NCBI GenBank assembly: GCA_025499705.1
Contig: JAFMVE010000043.1
Location: forward strand, 1-52,820
From: Carboxylicivirga caseinilyticus
GTDB lineage: Bacteria > Bacteroidota > Bacteroidia > Bacteroidales > Marinilabiliaceae
Reading direction: 5' to 3'
DNA: 52,820 nucleotides
Part shown: piece after piece, positions 43,504-51,848 of the stretch
How the letters are laid out: every line of letters begins with the position of its first letter
Numbering within the stretch: the first letter of the stretch is position 1
The notes under the pieces: generated by a model
What the model saw: only the letters and a program-made list of their open reading frames with translations
What the model was told of the DNA's origin: nothing
The model's database searches: none
Program-made: the position numbers and the translations under genes

Positions 43504-43558
43504 TGGATCGGATCTTCAGTTTAAATATCTCTATAAAGATCCGATCCAGAGCTTTTTA
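43504..43558. terminator. Long hairpin between the two repeat copies
   Basis: A 13-base perfect stem (TGGATCGGATCTT at 43504-43516 with AAGATCCGATCCA at 43536-43548) and a loop of about 19 bases. GAGCTTTTTATTT follows on the plus strand. It may end the nfeD transcript on the minus strand or belong to the repeat cluster. Confidence 0.5.
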
Positions 43559-43574
43559 TTTCACTACTCAATTC

Positions 43575-43620
43575 CATAACACTTACGCACTATGCTTGTA
43601 AAGACTTCCCTAACGGGACT
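43575..43620. repeat. Palindromic intergenic repeat, copy 2
   Basis: CATAACACTTACGCACTATG, then a shared 3' part ending TTCCC-TAAC-GGGACT. It aligns with copy 1 along its whole length with scattered substitutions and one inserted base. Confidence 0.55.
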
Positions 43621-43693
43621 CGTATATTATATTAAGACAACTTTAAATACTAACCATTACAAGCTGCAGACTCAATGATGCGGACTACAGACT

Positions 43694-45103
43694 TTATTTC
43701 TTTATCTGCACCACATACAATTGGCCATGTGAGAATCGTGAAACTTTAATGTCCGTTCCTTTTTCGATGTAACCCGTTTCGGCCACAGCGTCATAAACCT
43801 CATCGTTTATTTCAACTTTACCCGATGGTCTGAGTGTAGTATTGGCTGTTCCACTCTCTCCTACTAATTCCTTCAAAGAAGCTTCCACTCCAATATAACC
43901 CAACTCAACATTTTCTTCAGTTGTTAAAGCAATTCTGGCTCCCAAACCACTGTTGCTTGTCAATATTTTTTTACTGATGTAAATAATTGCCAATAACGAT
44001 CCAAATAATCCTGATAAGACAATTCCCAATGCTTCCAGAAGCTTATTAAAACCAACCGGTTCAAAATCGAATAAGTCATTATCAAGCATACTAAAAGTAA
44101 GTCCTAACACCACTAATGTTATACCAGAAACACCTGCTACCCCAAAACCGGGTATTACAAACACCTCCAGACCAATAAGTACCAGTCCGACGACAAAAAG
44201 AATTATTTCCCAATTGGCAGCCAAACCATCGATGTACAGTGGGGCAAAATATAAGATAGCAGCTACACCTGCAGCTGCCAGCGGAAAACCTACTCCCGGT
44301 GTTTGCAGCTCAAAATAGATACCTCCCATTATAATCAGTATCAATATCCCTTGCAAAATAGGACTGGTAAGAAACCCCTTTAAACCATCGTAAAACGAAG
44401 GTTCAAAGTTGTACATTTCATATTCTTCAATATCCAAATGAGCAAGCACCTCCTTCAGGTTATTTGCTTTTCCTTCACAAAAACCGTTTAAAATTGCTTC
44501 TTCGGTTGTAAAGGTTAATATTTTACCTGTATCAATAACACCTTCAATGTAAATACTTTCATCCACCATAGCTTCCGCGATATGAGGATCGCGACGCCAA
44601 ACATAAGTTGTATCATTTCCAACCACAACGGTATCCTTGCCATGAGCCTCAGCCGTTGCTCTGATGGTCGAACGCATGTACGACTGATATTTATCCGGCA
44701 TTTTCTCTCCACTCTGATTCACCACAGTAGCTGCACCAATATTGGCTCCGGGACGCATATAAATGCTGTCACAGGCAATAGAAATGAGTGCACCAGCCGA
44801 AGCTGCGTTATTGTCGATAAATACATGTACCGGAATAGGACTGTTTAATATTTTGGTACGGATAGAATCAGCATATACAACCTGACCACCATAGGTATTC
44901 ATATGCAACAAAATCACATCAGCATTCATCGCTTCAGCTTCAGCAAAAGCCTCCTGAGTATGAATCCATGAGGTACTGCCTATTTCACGAAAAATTTTGA
45001 AAGTATAAACTTTTTTAACTGAATCATTTATCACTTCGGTATTCTGAGCAAATACCAATATAGAAAACAATAAAGAAAATAACAGGGCAAATTTTCGGTA
45101 CAT
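43694..45103 (-). CDS. NfeD-family membrane serine protease
   Basis: Membrane protein of 469 residues. A signal peptide ends at VFAQ (residue 20). A ClpP/SppA-type protease domain follows: HMNTYGGQV, DNNAASAGA with nucleophile Ser102, PGANIGAATVV and Lys138, placed as the dyad Lys of the archaeal homologue. About five membrane helices lie at 235-385, and the C-terminal OB-fold NfeD domain (GYIGVEASLKEL to VSRFSHGQLYVVQI) completes the long NfeD1b type. These proteases work with stomatin-like proteins on membrane proteins; no stomatin gene is adjacent here. Confidence 0.93.
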   Translation of the reverse strand: MYRKFALLFSLLFSILVFAQNTEVINDSVKKVYTFKIFREIGSTSWIHTQEAFAEAEAMNADVILLHMNTYGGQVVYADSIRTKILNSPIPVHVFIDNNAASAGALISIACDSIYMRPGANIGAATVVNQSGEKMPDKYQSYMRSTIRATAEAHGKDTVVVGNDTTYVWRRDPHIAEAMVDESIYIEGVIDTGKILTFTTEEAILNGFCEGKANNLKEVLAHLDIEEYEMYNFEPSFYDGLKGFLTSPILQGILILIIMGGIYFELQTPGVGFPLAAAGVAAILYFAPLYIDGLAANWEIILFVVGLVLIGLEVFVIPGFGVAGVSGITLVVLGLTFSMLDNDLFDFEPVGFNKLLEALGIVLSGLFGSLLAIIYISKKILTSNSGLGARIALTTEENVELGYIGVEASLKELVGESGTANTTLRPSGKVEINDEVYDAVAETGYIEKGTDIKVSRFSHGQLYVVQIKK

Positions 45104-45306
45104 GATGAGTTGTTTTATTTATAAAAATAGAAAATTTTTAATGTAAATAACACTTGAACACATCAAGTCTAATATAATCTCACATCAACAATAATTGGAA
45201 TAAACATTTAATATTCATATCTCAGCATGATTAATAAACTAATTCAATTATGGATATGTACTCTATTTTTGCTCAATTATCCTCCTTTCAGCTAAACAAA
45301 GAGATG

Positions 45307-45314
45307 TACTTTTG
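45307..45314 (+). promoter_or_regulatory. -7 promoter box of the GH43 gene
   Basis: TACTTTTG (TAnnTTTG), 43 bases before ATG 45357. A second match, TATTTTTG, lies near 45263, so start-site choice is uncertain. Confidence 0.4.
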
Positions 45315-45356
45315 TTAGGTATTTGGCCTTTATGAAAACAATTAAAATCAAGTTAT

Positions 45357-46400
45357 ATGAAAATGAACAAACAAATTTTCGGATTGGGATTTGCTTTTGC
45401 TTTTGGAGTCATAGCATGTAATCAACAGCAAACTGAGAAAAAAACACCCCCGGTATTAAGCACTGAAGAATTGGAGGAAATGGCTGATAAGCCAGGCAAC
45501 CCGATTATCACTCATAAATACACAGCCGATCCGGCAACATTAGTATATAACGACACAGTTTATCTGTATGCCGGTCATGATGAAGCTCCTGCAGGCCGCA
45601 ATGGTTATGTATTAAATGAATGGCTGATTTTCAAATCAACCGATTTAAAGAACTGGGAAGAGCATCCTGTACCATTCCATGTTAATGAATTCGAATGGGC
45701 ATCAGGAAGCGCATGGGCTGCTCAAACCATTGAGAAAGAAGGCAAATTTTATTGGTTTGTTACAGCTTATCATGGTCCAACCAATGGATTTGCAATTGGT
45801 GTAGCTGTTGCAGACAGTCCAACAGGACCTTTTACGGATGCTATTGGAGCACCACTTATCACAACTGACATGACTCCGGCCCCATTCAAGATTGATGATG
45901 GTAAAAGAGATATGAATTGGGATGATATTGATCCAACAGTATTTACAGATGAAGATGGACAATCATACATTTTATGGGGTAATACATCGCTTAAATGGGC
46001 AAAATTAAAAGAGAACTTAATTGAGCTGGATGGTGACATCAACTATTTAGAATTACCTCATTTTGTTGAAGCTCCTTGGGTACACAAAAAAGGTGATTGG
46101 TACTACTTAACGTATTCTTATAAATTCCCTGAAAAAACAGCCTATGCAATGAGCAAAAAAATTACTGGTCCATGGGAGTTTAAAGGCATTATTAATGAAG
46201 TGGCCGGAAATTGCAATACAAATCATCAGGCAATCCTTGAGTACAAAGGAAAAGATTACTTTGTTTATCACAATGGAAGTATACCTACCGACGGGGGCAG
46301 TTTCCGTCGTTCGGTTTGTATCGACAATTTATACTATAACCCGGATGGAACCATCAAAAAGATAATCATGACTTCAGAAGGAGTTGATCTGGTAAAATAA
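45357..46400 (+). CDS. GH43-family glycosidase lipoprotein
   Basis: Lipoprotein glycosidase of 347 residues. The lipobox is VIAC (Cys21). The five-bladed propeller of GH43 shows the three acids: Asp58 in YTADPATLV (base), Asp192 in DDIDPTVFTDEDG (pKa modulator) and Glu238 in HFVEAPWVHKKG (acid). SGSAWAAQTIEKEGKFYWF and CNTNHQAILEYKGKDYFVYHN are also family-typical. GH43 enzymes act on arabinan, xylan or beta-galactan side chains; the target is not decided. It is not in a susCD cluster within this window. A terminator follows. Confidence 0.92.
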   Translation: MKMNKQIFGLGFAFAFGVIACNQQQTEKKTPPVLSTEELEEMADKPGNPIITHKYTADPATLVYNDTVYLYAGHDEAPAGRNGYVLNEWLIFKSTDLKNWEEHPVPFHVNEFEWASGSAWAAQTIEKEGKFYWFVTAYHGPTNGFAIGVAVADSPTGPFTDAIGAPLITTDMTPAPFKIDDGKRDMNWDDIDPTVFTDEDGQSYILWGNTSLKWAKLKENLIELDGDINYLELPHFVEAPWVHKKGDWYYLTYSYKFPEKTAYAMSKKITGPWEFKGIINEVAGNCNTNHQAILEYKGKDYFVYHNGSIPTDGGSFRRSVCIDNLYYNPDGTIKKIIMTSEGVDLVK

Positions 46401-46420
46401 AAAATTAAAGCACAAGTATT

Positions 46421-46450
46421 ATGGAGGTTCAATTAGAACCTCCATTTTTA
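46421..46450. terminator. Terminator shared by the GH43 and barrel genes
   Basis: ATGGAGGTTC (46421-46430) pairs perfectly with GAACCTCCAT (46435-46444), then TTTTATTT. The stop codon of the convergent minus-strand gene lies inside the T-run. Confidence 0.85.
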
Positions 46451-47140
46451 TTTCAGATATAAAGTTACACCTACAGCCAATGAAAGTATCATATCTGGTT
46501 TAACATATTTTGTTCTGATGGCTTCCAATAAATAAGCATCAAATGCCGATACTTCAGAATAAATACCAACAGCTTTAAAATAATTTCCTTTTATCCCGAA
46601 CTTTAATTCTCCACCAACAAAAGGGGCAAAATGAATCATATTCTGAAAATAATACTCATCCGGATAATAATCAGGAAGGGTACGAAAGGTATTATTAGTA
46701 TTTCCCCAGTTTATTGACAATCCTCCATAAGGCATAAAATAGTTAAACAAGGGCTCACGGGTAAATCGAAAGGTATTTTTTAAGGATACCGTAAACACTC
46801 TGTTTAAACTACCACCAAAATGCGGTCCTACATAACCAAAGAACATGGCAGGTTGATAAATTTTACCAATTTCATAACCAAATCCTACTGACATATAACC
46901 AATACTACCTGCATACTGAACTTTATATTGATCTGGCAATAGCCAACGATGTCGATAATGTATTGTATCATTCTTAATTACCTTGACCCTCTTCTTATAT
47001 GCATTTTGCAATAATACAGGTAAGTTATCTTTTTCAGCATAGCCTCCCTTTTGGGCAAACACCTCTATCCCAATCAATAAGTATCCTAACACAAAAAAAT
47101 ACCAAATCTGGAGAAGCACTTTATTAAAATTACTATTCAT
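46448..47140 (-). CDS. Predicted outer-membrane beta-barrel protein
   Basis: Not assigned to a named family. 230 residues with a signal peptide ending at VFAQ (residue 30) and then many alternating aromatic/polar strands (SIGYMSVGFGYEIG, MFFGYVGPHFGG, FTVSLKNTFRF, YFMPYGGLSINWG) and a hydrophobic final strand ending LYLK, as in small outer-membrane barrels. Its start lies two bases after the stop of the metallophosphoesterase lipoprotein, so the two are one operon and may work on the same substrate or surface structure. Confidence 0.72.
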   Translation of the reverse strand: MNSNFNKVLLQIWYFFVLGYLLIGIEVFAQKGGYAEKDNLPVLLQNAYKKRVKVIKNDTIHYRHRWLLPDQYKVQYAGSIGYMSVGFGYEIGKIYQPAMFFGYVGPHFGGSLNRVFTVSLKNTFRFTREPLFNYFMPYGGLSINWGNTNNTFRTLPDYYPDEYYFQNMIHFAPFVGGELKFGIKGNYFKAVGIYSEVSAFDAYLLEAIRTKYVKPDMILSLAVGVTLYLK

Positions 47141-47142
47141 GA

Positions 47143-47943
47143 TTAGTATTTTATTCTTTCAACCAACATTGTGTCTTTTTGAAAATCCAGCACAATTAAT
47201 TCATCTCTAATACACGATGGCACCATCAAAAAGTTAACCTCTCCATATCGTTGATCATAACTATAACTGTGACCATGCCCATGGATTGATACAGGAACAT
47301 TAAAATGCTCCATAATACCATTATACAAAAGTTCATTTCCTAAACTAAATTGAGAATCCCATGGCGGTATATGAGCAAATGGAATTACATAATTGTAATT
47401 TTCATTCCCTTCCAGAGCATCATTTAGCCACCCAAAATCAGGATCTTCAATTTGTTGCTCCCAAACCACATCATCAAATAGAATAAACTTGACACCTTTA
47501 TATCCAAATGAGAAGTTATTATCTCCAAACATTTCTTTGTAGATATCCTTTCCATTACCCAAACAATCGTGATTTCCTATCAATGTAAATACTGGAATAT
47601 TAATCCTATTTACAATGTCGCTATACCATTGAAATTCCCTTATATTGGAACTCAAAGTAATATCCCCTAAATGAATAATAAAATCTAAATCATCCTGAGA
47701 ATTAATAAAACCTACCTGCTTTTCAAATTCATCATAATATGTATGAGTGTCAGATATAAGGCCTATTTTAAAAGGTTCGAATGTTTTTTCTGCATCACTT
47801 GCAATACGCTTATAATTTACTTCATTTTGCTTTCTATCTGAAGCCTTTATTTTGTTTTCATACGGACTAAACTCAATCCATTCATCACATGAAAACAAAC
47901 TGAACATAACAGGTAAAAAAGCATAAACTATTATTTTCCTCAT
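47143..47943 (-). CDS. Metallophosphoesterase lipoprotein
   Basis: Calcineurin-like phosphoesterase of 266 residues with a lipoprotein signal (LFSC, Cys19). All metal-site motifs are present: LISDTHTYY, IIHLGDIT, LIGNHDCLG, FAHIPP and HGHGHSY. It is anchored to a membrane outside the cytoplasm, so phosphate scavenging or envelope phosphoester cleavage is likely; substrate unknown. First gene of a two-gene operon with the barrel protein. Confidence 0.9.
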   Translation of the reverse strand: MRKIIVYAFLPVMFSLFSCDEWIEFSPYENKIKASDRKQNEVNYKRIASDAEKTFEPFKIGLISDTHTYYDEFEKQVGFINSQDDLDFIIHLGDITLSSNIREFQWYSDIVNRINIPVFTLIGNHDCLGNGKDIYKEMFGDNNFSFGYKGVKFILFDDVVWEQQIEDPDFGWLNDALEGNENYNYVIPFAHIPPWDSQFSLGNELLYNGIMEHFNVPVSIHGHGHSYSYDQRYGEVNFLMVPSCIRDELIVLDFQKDTMLVERIKY

Positions 47944-47981
47944 GTTTCCCCTTATCTATTCTTTCATGAATTATTATTCCA

Positions 47982-48011
47982 CAAAAATATTCCTATTGAT
48001 ACCCCTCCAAA
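47982..48011 (-). promoter_or_regulatory. Promoter of the phosphoesterase-barrel operon
   Basis: The minus strand reads TTTG (48008-48011), an 18-base spacer, then TATTTTTG (47982-47989). This is one of the most complete -33/-7 matches in the window. The ATG lies 39 bases downstream. Confidence 0.55.
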
Positions 48012-48071
48012 TAAAAAAGATACTGAGGTATGAAAACACAAGTTCAAAATGTCGGTAATAAGCCATGAAAT

Positions 48072-48101
48072 GAAAAAGAGGTAAGCTCTTTCGAACCTAC
48101 C
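48072..48101 (-). terminator. Terminator of the transcarboxylase-like operon
   Basis: On the minus strand GGTAGGTTC pairs with GAGCTTACC (48080-48101) closing a GAAA tetraloop, with two G-T pairs, followed by TCTTTTTC. Confidence 0.7.
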
Positions 48102-48136
48102 CCCTTTGGCAATTATATATTCTGTATTTGTAGAGC

Positions 48137-50047
48137 CTATGCTTCTTTTGGTTCAATAACCATTAAAACATCTCCTTTTGAAACTGAATCACCTGAATCA
48201 AATTTGATTTCTGTTACCACTCCGTTAACAGTTGATTCAAGGTTATTCATCATTTTCATTGCTTCTAAAACCACAACGGTTTCACCAACTGCAACTTCAT
48301 CACCCACTTTTTTCTTGTATTCAACTACCATACCCGGTATTGGAGCGTGTAAACTACCGCTGGCTTCCACTTCTTTAGCTTTGTCTTCTTTCTTACGACG
48401 CACACGACCAGGAGCTGCAGCTGCATAAGGATCGTTAATTTCAACAGTAAATGTTTCACCATCTACAGTTACTTCCAACTCGCGACCGTTACCGTTTTTA
48501 GCCTTTGAAGTTAACTCACCAGAAAGAGCTTTTTTAACCAAGTCTTCTTCTTTCTTAACTTCTTCCATGGTTTTACCCTTCCACTCAGCTGGCACTTCTT
48601 CACCTGAATATTTCCATTTCAAGAAACGTTTACCTGTTACAGGGTATAAAGCAACTAATACTTCGTCATCGATATCTTTAGCTAAGTCAGCAAATTCTGA
48701 TTTAACCCCTTCCATTTCCGGCTCCAAGATACTTCCAGGACGCTCAGTAATAGGATTCTCGCCACGTGGGTAATCTTTCAAAGCCTTTTTCATTACCTCT
48801 GGATTGATTGGCTTGGTAGTTTTACCATACAAACCGTAACAAAGGTCTTTTACCTCTTTAGTGATTTGAGCGTACTCACCTTCAAATTTATCAAACAACA
48901 CATTATTTACTGTTTGAACACCTACAATCTGAGAAGTTGGAGTTACCAATGGAATACTACCAAGATCCTTACGAACTTTAGGTAATAAACGGAATACTTC
49001 AGGTAATTTATCCAACGCATCCATTGCTTTCAACTGGTTAACCAGGTTAGATAACATACCACCCGGTGTTTGGTGAAGCAATACATTGATGTCGGTTGTA
49101 GAATATTTAGGACTGTTATCAAGGTGCTTGTACTTAGGTATGTATTTTTCCATTTCATCAGCAATCGCTGTGATTTTTTTAATATCCATACCTGAATCAC
49201 GGTTAGTACCTAACAACGACATGATGATTGGCTCAACAGCAGCATGAGAAGTACGGTAAGCGTAAGGTCCGATACAAGTATCCACGATGTCGATACCTGC
49301 CTCGATAGCTTTGAAGATAGCCAAGTCACCCATACCCGATGTAAAGTGAGTATGCAGGTTCAATGGAATATCAGTAAACTGCTTGATTTCGCGAACCATG
49401 TTATAGATATCGTAAGGAGCAATCAAACCTGCCATATCCTTGATACAGATTGAATCAACACCAAACTCTACCAATTCCTTTACTTTGTTAAGATAATACT
49501 CCATGTTATACACTTCACCACCTAAACGAGGTTCAGTTAAAGTATAACATACTACACCTTGAAAATGCTTACCATTATCTTTGATAACCTTTGCTGCTGT
49601 TTCGAAATTACGGTAATCATTCAATGCATCAAAACAACGGAAAATATCCATACCGTTATCGATAGCACGCTGAACAAATGCCTGTACCACATCATCAGCA
49701 TAGTTACGGTAACCCACTACGTTCTGTCCGCGAAGTAACATTGAGAAAGGAGTTTTAGGCATCACTTTTTTAAGCGTACGCAATCTTTCCCATGGATCTT
49801 CACCTAAGTAACGGTGCATAGTATCAAAAGTAGCACCACCCCAAGTTTCAACAGCGTTGTAACCAGCGTTATCAATCATTTCGGCAACAGGTAACATATC
49901 TTCTGTACGACCACGAGTTGCAAACAATGATTGATGTCCGTCGCGAAGGCTGACATCATTAATTTTAATTGGATTTTCCGCTTTTGGACGATCCGCGTTA
50001 TATTGTACTTGGGTCATCTCAAGGACCCCGTGTTTATCGAATTTCAT
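48137..50047 (-). CDS. Pyruvate/oxaloacetate carboxyltransferase with biotin domain (transcarboxylase 5S-1.3S fusion-like)
   Basis: Biotin-dependent carboxyltransferase of 636 residues. An HMGL-like TIM barrel (about 27-300) has LRDGHQSL (Asp36), the carboxylated-Lys motif ICIKDMAGL, and LHTHFTSG with the two metal His. A PYC/OADA domain follows (about 320-480). A Gly/Ala linker leads to a biotinyl domain with EAMKMM (Lys598). It is usually labelled oxaloacetate decarboxylase alpha or pyruvate carboxylase B. Here it is co-transcribed with a PccB/MmdA-type subunit and no biotin carboxylase or membrane beta subunit, so it may accept carboxyl groups from methylmalonyl-CoA and pass them to pyruvate, as the 5S plus 1.3S subunits of Propionibacterium transcarboxylase do. 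Confidence 0.92.
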   Translation of the reverse strand: MKFDKHGVLEMTQVQYNADRPKAENPIKINDVSLRDGHQSLFATRGRTEDMLPVAEMIDNAGYNAVETWGGATFDTMHRYLGEDPWERLRTLKKVMPKTPFSMLLRGQNVVGYRNYADDVVQAFVQRAIDNGMDIFRCFDALNDYRNFETAAKVIKDNGKHFQGVVCYTLTEPRLGGEVYNMEYYLNKVKELVEFGVDSICIKDMAGLIAPYDIYNMVREIKQFTDIPLNLHTHFTSGMGDLAIFKAIEAGIDIVDTCIGPYAYRTSHAAVEPIIMSLLGTNRDSGMDIKKITAIADEMEKYIPKYKHLDNSPKYSTTDINVLLHQTPGGMLSNLVNQLKAMDALDKLPEVFRLLPKVRKDLGSIPLVTPTSQIVGVQTVNNVLFDKFEGEYAQITKEVKDLCYGLYGKTTKPINPEVMKKALKDYPRGENPITERPGSILEPEMEGVKSEFADLAKDIDDEVLVALYPVTGKRFLKWKYSGEEVPAEWKGKTMEEVKKEEDLVKKALSGELTSKAKNGNGRELEVTVDGETFTVEINDPYAAAAPGRVRRKKEDKAKEVEASGSLHAPIPGMVVEYKKKVGDEVAVGETVVVLEAMKMMNNLESTVNGVVTEIKFDSGDSVSKGDVLMVIEPKEA

Positions 50048-50090
50048 CTTTATTCCTTTTTTAAATGATTTACATCGGTTAAACCGACAA

Positions 50091-50279
50091 TTAAACAGCT
50101 TTCATCATCAACCTACCTTTGCGCTGTACATTGGTACGGTTATTCATGATCATTCCTTTACCCATTGCAGCCCAATTGTTGGCAGGTTTTACAACTTCAG
50201 CAGCTGCTGCTTTTTCCTGTTCCAGATAATAGGCTACTGCTATCATTGCAGCTTTTCTTTTCTTTTCTCTTTCTGTCAT
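50091..50279 (-). CDS. Small 62-residue protein inside the carboxyltransferase operon
   Basis: Tiny basic protein between the two carboxyltransferase genes (12 bases after the first, 43 before the second). The N-terminal half is a single helix (KRKAAMIAVAYYLEQEKAAAA); the C-terminal half has NNWAAMGKGMIMNNRTNVQR and a basic end. The short helix followed by a W-x-x-x-G-x-x-x-M-x-x-R stretch resembles the soluble tails of OadG-like gamma subunits or the epsilon subunits of acyl-CoA carboxylases, which help hold the complex together. That resemblance is by eye only. The conserved position in a tight operon supports a real gene. Confidence 0.7.
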   Translation of the reverse strand: MTEREKKRKAAMIAVAYYLEQEKAAAAEVVKPANNWAAMGKGMIMNNRTNVQRKGRLMMKAV

Positions 50280-50291
50280 GACAATGCTATT

Positions 50292-51848
50292 TTATAAAGG
50301 AATATTACCGTGTTTTTTAGGAGGCAACACTTCAGTCTTAGTCGACATGATTTCCATTGCATCTACCAAACGCTGACGTGTTTCACTTGGGATGATAACA
50401 TCATCGATATATCCACGTTTAGCAGCCAAATAAGGTACACTGAAAGCGTCTTCGTATTCTTTTATTTTTTCCTCTGTTTTAGCGGCTTTATCTTCAGCCT
50501 CAGCAATTTGTTTACGATAGGTTGAAATTACCTCAACAGCACCTTTTGCACCCATTACAGCAATCTCTGCACTTGGCCATGCAAAAACCATATCAGCACC
50601 CAATGGTTTAGAACACATGGCAAGGTACGCACCACCGTAATCTTTACGTGTGATAACTGTAAACTTAGGTACAGTAGCTTCGGCATAACTCCAAAGCAAC
50701 TTAGCTCCGTGACGAATGATACCGTCCCACTCTTGCTGAACACCTGGCAAGTAACCAGGAACATCAACGAAAGTAATCATTGGAATATTAAAAGCGTCGC
50801 AAGTACGAACAAAACGACTGATTTTATCTGAAGCATCGATATCCAAACAACCTGCCTGAATCATAGGCTGATTAGCAATGATACCAACTGATCTGTTATT
50901 TAAGTGTCCGAAACCAACAATTGCATTTTCTGCATAATGTTCATGTACTTCCATGAATTCACCGTTATCAAGAACTGATTCGATGATTTTCTTCATGTCG
51001 TAAGGTACATTTGATTCATCAGGAATGATTGTATTTAACTCTTCGCATACACGTTGAGGATCATCACCCATAGGAATTTGTGGAGCTTCTTCCAGATTGT
51101 TATTTGGCAAATACTCTAGTAATTCTTTGATACCCTCAATTGTTTCCTCATCACTGTCATAAGCAAAATGCGCATTACCACTCTTTGAGTTGTGAACCAT
51201 AGCACCACCTAATTCTTCAAAGGTAGTTTCTTCACCGGTAACAGTTTTAATTACATAAGGACTTGTGATAAACATATGACTTTTCTTCTTAACCATGAAG
51301 ATAAAGTCAGTCATGATAGGAGAATAAACAGCACCACCGGCACAAGGCCCCATAATCGCTGAAATCTGGGGAATCACACCCGAAGATCGCGAGTTACGCA
51401 TAAAAATTTCACCGTATGCTTTCAGAGCATCTACTCCTTCTTCCACACGAGCACCTCCTGAATCATTTAATCCTACCACAGGAGCTCCGGCTTTAACAGC
51501 TAAATCCATAACCTTACAGATTTTAGCTGCATGCATTTCACCCAACGAACCACCTCGCGAAGTAAAATCCTGTGAAAAAGCAAAAACGGGACGTCCATGT
51601 ACTAAACCGTGACCCACAATCACTCCGTCGGATGGAATCTCTACCTTTTCCATACCAAAATTGACCGAGCGGTGTTCCACAAACATGTCTATTTCCCTAA
51701 ATGACCCCTCATCAAAAAGAACATCAAGTCTCTCACGAGCAGAAAGTTTTCCTTTCTCGTGTTGCTTCGCTACACGACCCTCTCCACCCATTTGTTTGGC
51801 TTCTTCTCTCTTTTTTTTGAGCAGCTCAATTTTTTCAGACACTTTCAT
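50292..51848 (-). CDS. Methylmalonyl-/propionyl-CoA carboxyltransferase subunit (MmdA/PccB, transcarboxylase 12S-like)
   Basis: Acyl-CoA carboxyltransferase of 518 residues, two crotonase-like halves. Seen: KLSARERLDVLFDEGSF, FSQDFTSRGGSLGEMHA, LNDSGGARVEEG, IMGPCAGGAVYSP (first oxyanion hole), then FVDVPGYLPGVQQEWDGIIRHGAKLLW, RKDYGGAYLAM and the IAVMGAKGAVEV segment. Substrate is methylmalonyl-CoA or propionyl-CoA. First gene of the three-gene operon; the partner set points to transcarboxylase rather than to a biotin-carboxylase-linked or sodium-pumping enzyme. Confidence 0.93.
   Translation of the reverse strand: MKVSEKIELLKKKREEAKQMGGEGRVAKQHEKGKLSARERLDVLFDEGSFREIDMFVEHRSVNFGMEKVEIPSDGVIVGHGLVHGRPVFAFSQDFTSRGGSLGEMHAAKICKVMDLAVKAGAPVVGLNDSGGARVEEGVDALKAYGEIFMRNSRSSGVIPQISAIMGPCAGGAVYSPIMTDFIFMVKKKSHMFITSPYVIKTVTGEETTFEELGGAMVHNSKSGNAHFAYDSDEETIEGIKELLEYLPNNNLEEAPQIPMGDDPQRVCEELNTIIPDESNVPYDMKKIIESVLDNGEFMEVHEHYAENAIVGFGHLNNRSVGIIANQPMIQAGCLDIDASDKISRFVRTCDAFNIPMITFVDVPGYLPGVQQEWDGIIRHGAKLLWSYAEATVPKFTVITRKDYGGAYLAMCSKPLGADMVFAWPSAEIAVMGAKGAVEVISTYRKQIAEAEDKAAKTEEKIKEYEDAFSVPYLAAKRGYIDDVIIPSETRQRLVDAMEIMSTKTEVLPPKKHGNIPL

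Noticed and set aside
48080-48101. tRNA-like GGTTCGAA sequence
   Set aside because: It is part of a GAAA-tetraloop terminator stem. No cloverleaf or acceptor stem can be drawn around it.
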